Notes under the pieces: generated by a model
What the model saw: only the letters and a program-made list of their open reading frames with translations
Told to the model about the DNA's origin: nothing
Databases searched by the model: none
Shown here: positions 58,159 through 64,000 of the stretch, piece by piece
How the letters are laid out: each line of letters begins with the position of its first letter
Numbering within the stretch: the stretch's first letter is position 1
Assembly: GCF_026914265.1 (NCBI RefSeq)
Contig: NC_069124.1
Location: 12,417,723 to 12,481,722, forward strand
Source of the DNA: Mya arenaria
Taxonomy: Eukaryota; Mollusca; Bivalvia; Myida; Myidae
Length of the DNA: 64,000 nucleotides
Direction of reading: 5' to 3'
Made by a program: the position numbers and the translations under genes

Positions 58159-61100
58159 GTATGGTCTTTATAAGACAATGTTTATTTATACACCATACCT
58201 TATCATACTTTGGACGGGACTTAGCCCTGCTGAAATAGATGGTGTTTGTGAATCGTTAGGGGCGGGTGCTTGGACAGTCTTGGAGCTGAGGCATCGAAAT
58301 GAGCCAAGCTGAGATTTTAGGAATGGGTTGGTAAACAGTTGTGCCGGAACAGCATTACGTGACTGATCCTTGGGGCCGAGGACTGAGCGAAAAACTGAAA
58401 AAAGCATTGATGGAATGGATGGAGCAATGCTTAGGTCCATGCCGATTCATATTTAATACTGGTGTTAGTGTAAATGGCATTTGAATGTTCTGCCAAAATC
58501 ACTATAAGGATACCTCAGTTTTACAGTCAAGTTCTTCAAGCTGTATTGTCTATATGCAACAGTTTATGTTTGAAAACCATGTAATTGTTTATCGTTGATC
58601 AAACACATATATGGAATATTCTAACTGATCTGTCCAAGCTGTGTTTTTATGGCATTTTTTTTAATATTCCCCATTTTCAAAAAAGTCGGTATTTGCTTGT
58701 CTGTGTAAATAGTGTGGTTGACTTGTTATTTTCGGCCGTTGATTAAATACAACGCTATCTTTGTAAATTGGCGCATTGGCGCAAAACGCTACTTGACTAG
58801 GAATGCATCTAATTTTACATTGTTTACAAATATAAAGGCAGTGGGATTGAAATTATTTGATTTTGTTGTTTGTCTGTTTAAAATGTACTGTTTTTTTACT
58901 CCTGAAAATATCGAGTTTCAAAGGGAAAATAAGAGTCCAGCGCGCGTACTGGCTACGACAAAGTAGGGTAAAATTGCCAGGGTTAATACTTAAGCGAATA
59001 ATAATAGTAGTTTACTACATCTTCCAAAATATGTATTTCGGTAATATAATATTCGAATATTCGATCGAAAGAATTACGAAATATTCGAATATCAATTTTG
59101 CCATTCGTTTGCATCGATAGTTATTACATAGAAACACGATACTGAACAATGTGATTCTATTTTTATTCCAATTATGACAATTAAAACAATTTATTACAAG
59201 TTATATATATTATAAAATAAACAATTACTGACTGAGCATAATAGCAAATACGTGCACAAACAAAATAGAGTTCTTTCTTTGCTCGTGGTCAGGTTACAAT
59301 AGCGGGTTCATTTGGCGATTCTGTGAGCTCATAAATTACCTCAACTTCGAGTGAGACAAACATCATGTCAAATTCAACTCCATAACATTTCTTACGGGTA
59401 ATCTATCGAGTTATTTCCTTTGAAATTAAGTGATAATATCGTTCATGAAAGTGTCAAGTTATTTCATAATTCGCTGTGTTAAGGCATAGTCACAGCAAAC
59501 CAACAATGATTTTATGGAACGACACGACAGAACATTTTGGCAAATCGGGGATCATCGATGGTCGTCACAAGACAGTCCTGCGAATGTTTTTGGCAACGTG
59601 GCATCGACGTGTCGTTATTAGTCAGATTTGGACATGCACCTTTTTGTTCTACGATTTTGTGTAGTCTCTATGTCTTGTTTTTGCCGTGGAAGCGACTATC
59701 GTGCGATAAATATTTTGTCGTGGGTAGCAGAATATTTCTTTTTTTCTTTTTAAATAGTCAAACAATCTACAACTGTCGCACGATTGTATCACAACTGTCA
59801 CAGGGCAGTCGCGAGAGATTTGCAAAATTGTCTCACTAACAGTAAATTTCGTAAGAGGCTTGAACAACATCTATATGTAGGTCGTGCGTAGGTCTTGCGT
59901 TAGTCTCTTAATATAATTTCGTTTTTAAGGGGTATACACCCCAGGCAAATGAAAGATTTGAAATAAAAACTGTTTATCGTCGCTGAAAGAGTTTTAATTT
60001 CTAGAGCAATTTACAGGCAACATACCAAGTCGTGTTTTATAGTCACTTGATGAACGCGCAGGCGTCCGTGGGTGAACAAAGACTGACTTGCGACACAAGA
60101 ACGACATAACCACGACATTTTTTTTCTGCCATTGCCAAACCATCGTCAATGTTTCGTAGCCCTTGTAACCACCCGCAAATGATTTCGGGCATGCTACAAG
60201 ACCTTGCCATGACATACAGTTTATGGGTCTGCCTCGTCAATATTTCGTACGATCCGTTGAAACCCGTAACTTATTACTTAAAGTGTCTTATTCTGCATTC
60301 ATTTTTACCACACCAATTTAATGTTGTGTTTGACGAATTATGGCTGAGAAAAATTAAAGCGAGTGGGTGAAATAAAAATAAAATTCCAAATCAAGTTTTT
60401 CCTTTTGATTTAGAAAAAGATTTAGTGACGGCGAAGCCACATTCTAACAGAGTGAAGATTATTTTTAAATAAAACCTCATACCGTAATAGTTTATTTTTC
60501 CCAACATTTCGTAAGACGTGTACAGATTTACAAACAGTTTGTGATGTGTTAAGTCGGATGTCAACCTCGTCCATCATCCTTTCTGCGTAGCAAAGACCTA
60601 TGCACGACTCTCGATGGCACATGAATCCCGGGCACAGGTCTTTCTTTCCGAGAAACCTTTTGCAGAAAGACCTCTTACCCGATCGATGTTTTGTATGTAT
60701 TATAACATTTAATACATTGCATTTCTTGTTCAATTGATTAAATTGATCTGCTCTTTGATGAAAAAATGATTGAATAAGTGATTTGATTTTTTTTAAAACA
60801 AATACTACCACAAACAATTAATACAAGTAAAATAATCCATTTCGATGACAAAGTTCAATGTATACATTCGGGAAAACTGTGTCCATGCTTCCAAAATAAA
60901 TATTCAAAAACTTACATTAAATTTTGTTTGATACAGACACATGTTTTGCAGATTTGGATGAGCATGCTTAAAAACTACGCAATACACAAGACAATACACG
61001 TACGTCCATGAAACAGCAATACAATTCCGTCTGATTACAGAAAGCACGAAAAGTCCTTTCATTGTTCCATGGACTTAATCATGTGGGAGAAAATGTATCA

Positions 61101-61525
61101 TAAGAACACACAAACTCCCACTATACCAGCAATAGCTAAACCTTTCATCCAGGGTCAGTATTCATAAAACATCTTAAGTCATTTTCTAACTTAAGTCATT
61201 TTCCTAACCGAGGTTTATCCTTGGTCATTTGGTATAATAACCTTATACAATCTGAAATACTTGATTGTCATTGATTCTATTGAATTGACTATTTGTTTTC
61301 GAAGATCACTTATTGTTTTAATTCAATTTATATTGTGGTATTTTTTCGCCTTAAAACAAGAAATGACTTACAATGTTTTATGAATACCGGCCGGTATTTT
61401 TAGCTCGGAACCTAAAGTCACTCGGTGGAGATCTTGAGCTCCGATGAAAATAGGTCCGAGCACTCGGGACCATGAGCCCAGTTATGATTATGTTACGAGG
61501 TTATACATGATTCTTTGGACGGGCC
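58159..61525. other. region between copy E and the chloride channel
   Basis: 58200-58440 carries diverged terminal-exon repeat units (GACGGGACTTAGCCCTGCTG). 59460-61400 is the third copy of the duplicated 3' flank (AACGACACGACAGAACATTT, AGACCTATGCACGAC, TAAGTCATTTTCTAACTTAA). 59040-59100 has ATTCGAATATTCGATCGAAA, a short palindromic stretch. No supported gene. Confidence 0.6.
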
Positions 61526-63606
61526 TCAACTGCTACTGGTAGGATGGGGAACAAGTGAGTAGTAGATCCAGAACACGAGGTTAAACACGACGAAGGCCGC
61601 CGGAAAGAGAAAGCGAGAGAGTTTATCCACCCTCCGGGCAGCAATGTTACCGACGCTCTTTCCAGATGGGCCGCCGTGCTTAGCATTTTCCTGCAAAACA
61701 TTCCAACATTCCATAAAAAAGACCAACCATGTTATCCTGTGTGATAAGTAGCAATGCATTGCAAAGTAAATGATCTCGGCATGTTAATTCACTTACTGTA
61801 TTGCTGTCTTGGCGTTCTTTTGTCAACTGCAAAGTAAGATAAATAACTATTTCATGCGACGTATACACTTCAGCTAACGTTCTGTGTTAATAAGAAAAAT
61901 ACTTTTAACAGGAATATACGTTTACAAAAACTGATATTCAGGCTACCATGGAAATAAACACGAGTGACTACTTAAAATGGAAGTGGTTCAAAGTCGCCAT
62001 CGCCTGCTATCCCCAACCCTACGTTGACGTACTGGTTGTAGTTCTATGGGTCTATCCCGTGCATGTGAGTTCCCCTTCTGTGCGCCACGAGCCACCACGT
62101 TAACGTACGAGTATTCGATCAGCGCCACGAAGACAAATATCAGACAGGTAAACATCCATACGTCTATAGCCTGCAAATGGTAAAATAAGCATTCACACTT
62201 CTATAGGTTGCATAGGATAAGTTGACTTAAACACGTAAACTTAAAGTTTGTTAAAATTACTATGTCAATTATAAAGTATATCTCCAGATACATCAGTTTT
62301 ATCCGTATGATTCGTTGTAGCTCCTTCAGCATTTTCCATTTAATAAGATGGTGCTCCAAACAGGCGGCATATTATATTTGCGTTTCCACGATTGAAAGAG
62401 TGCGACACTCGGTGATCTATAGACAAATATACGAAGACAACAAGAATTTGTACCATCACGAAATAAGCAACACAACCACTACCTTCACATATGACACCTG
62501 CGGGAGCGACTGGCGCGCGCCCGAACTCTGAGTCGTCATGGTGAGGACAGTGAGGACGCCAAGTGAGATGCGGGCGGGGACAGCGTCGTGGTCCACCCAG
62601 AAGGAGACCCAAGAGAGCACCACGATCAATATTGAGGGCACGAACACCTGGACAATATAATAACCCACCTTTCGGTTCAGCTGGACGAAGCCCTGGATAC
62701 ACGCGAACTGGTCTGGAATACGTAAAGTCAGGACTATTTAACTTATATTTCAATCTATTTGTTTTTTTAAGACAGTCCATGTAGACTGTTTAAAGTAACA
62801 GTTTCTTTTGTAACCTTTTATCTATTATAACCTTCTCCGACGTCTTAAAATCAAATATCTGCTTGCGATAGGTATGGGACAATGTCAAACCTGCCGCACC
62901 TATTCCCCGCGGCCAAAGCGTTTTACTTTATTGACATTATAACATTGAACTGAAGCGCTCTGATTACTTTCTCCATAGTTTTCCAGGCAAGACTCGCTGA
63001 AGGTGTTGTCAGCTACTTCAGCACCAAACTGTGGCATTTCCACGTGATTTAGGCGCACAGGGTGAGGCCCGTCCCATCGGTAGATTACGTTCTCTGTTGT
63101 GTATCCGTCTTGAATAGAAAATATATTTGCTGGTTATCAAAAACCTATTTATTTTAAGTAGTCTGGTGAATTTGAAAGTTATAACTACTATTCAGAATGT
63201 CTCATCCTCGCTCGATTCTATATTGATGTGAAGGGCTTAGAGAATTTAGAACTAAACTTTAGATGCAAAATGCTCATGGGTTGGCACACCTTGGTTTCAA
63301 TCAAAAGTATAGACGCTTTTATTGGATAGACTGTAAATAGGACATTCTCTCTATCATGCTGATATGAAAGGCTGTGGATCACTTAAAGGAAATTACTAAA
63401 AGCCGAGAGACCATGGTTAAGCTCATATGACATCTTCGCTTCGATAGAAACGAAAATGCGCATTATATGTTAAATGCCGTACTTATTTTTGATAACTGAA
63501 ACACAGGACATTCCACCAGACTTACAGCTAGCCAGGACAATAGGACAGGTCTGGACGTCCATGGGGTATTTCTGTAACTGCATAGAACAACTCAGCGTCA
63601 GAGACA
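61526..63606 (-). CDS. glutamate/glycine-gated chloride-channel-like subunit, 3' part
   Basis: Exons in coding order: 63526-63606, 62968-63108, 62483-62712, 62033-62170, 61797-61826 and 61526-61690; upstream exons lie beyond the window. All phases agree. Features in order: the Cys-loop [49 protein letters not shown] leading into TM1; TM2 after [21 protein letters not shown]3 in [20 protein letters not shown]; a basic intracellular loop; and TM4 in [20 protein letters not shown] ending HPTSSS. The PAR motif before TM2 is the anion-selectivity signature of GABA-A, glycine and GluCl receptors. The 30-nt exon ([10 protein letters not shown]) in the TM3-TM4 loop could be skipped without frame change. 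Agonist identity cannot be told, as the binding exons are mostly outside. It is convergent with the transporter array. Confidence 0.9.
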
Positions 63607-64000
63607 ACCTGAAATATATCATGTTTTTTCGTGTGAAAACACCCTAATGTCCTTTAAAAAAATACGGGAATACGTATCGTAACAAAGTGTTCTGTTCTGC
63701 TCTTACAAAAGAAATCATTTCGATGTTTTCACTTGGTGTCATTGACACTTATTTAGAGTCGTTGGTACAGATGCGGTTGCGGGTCTATAGTCAGTATAAA
63801 TATATAATTAAAATTCATTCCTGTTCGTTTTTAGCTTTATGAAATAACAGATGCACACCCAGTGTCCCAAGTTAACAGTTGTGTCATAAACTGCCTCTGG
63901 CTTTATCACGAAATCAGATTTTTCGTATTGTCATGAATAACATTTGGAAACTTAGCTTGAATTGTGCCCTAAAGATATTAATAATGGGGTGCGGGTCATT
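63607..64000. other. right edge, intron of the chloride-channel gene
   Basis: AT-rich sequence upstream (in coding sense) of the Cys-loop exon acceptor. I see no further exon in these 394 bases; the next coding piece should lie past the window. Confidence 0.6.

Noticed and set aside
59037-59120. Palindromic ATTCGAATATTCGATCG stretch as a regulatory site
   Set aside because: Short and AT-rich with no linked gene; could be a decayed repeat end.

Overview
The window looks like nuclear DNA of a lophotrochozoan animal, most probably a bivalve mollusc. This is inferred from AT-rich intron-bearing genes with GT..AG junctions, many short inverted-repeat transposons, a tRNA-derived SINE, and the gene set (anion-selective Cys-loop receptor, MIEAP-type domain, GH13 membrane protein, MFSD6-like transporters). 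No organism name can be proved from sequence alone.

Left part (0.4-13.5 kb), minus strand. A nine-exon gene (454-3943) encodes a predicted 400-residue secreted-then-anchored type I membrane protein that I cannot name. Next is a complete eleven-exon gene (5803-13503) for a 597-residue type II membrane protein with a GH13 alpha-amylase/maltase ectodomain (rBAT/maltase-like) and an intact catalytic triad. Its introns hold a 1.6-kb AATATCAATA-type minisatellite, a SINE and several MITEs.

Middle and right part (14-58 kb), plus strand. A tandem array of MFSD6-like (MFS_1-like) transporter genes fills this part. Copies A (17040-20410), B (26081-29726) and D (43171-45772) are each intact, with four exons, the same phase-1 introns and 613-614 residues. 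Copy C (33250-35365) and copy E (54778-58158) are broken. Homologous upstream and downstream blocks show that large units were duplicated. The stop-codon end of the last exon is itself the unit of a roughly 80-bp minisatellite that has expanded behind copies A and C.

Right edge. The 3' half of a glutamate/glycine-gated chloride-channel-like gene runs in on the minus strand (61526-63606, continuing past the window). Remnants of exons of this receptor family lie near 39-40 kb and 49.6-49.9 kb beside copies C and D. The duplicated unit therefore spanned a transporter gene and the tail of its convergent neighbour. Between D and E is a four-exon minus-strand piece encoding a MIEAP (SPATA18-type) C-terminal domain (52403-54536).

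Splice junctions were joined by hand. Frame continuity across every junction was checked for the named genes, but no alignment, RNA data or database search was available. I see no prokaryotic features, no rRNA and no convincing tRNA gene. The most interesting items are the exon-derived minisatellite, the shared duplication of the transporter and channel tail, and a 70-nt pre-miRNA-like hairpin at 40621-40690.
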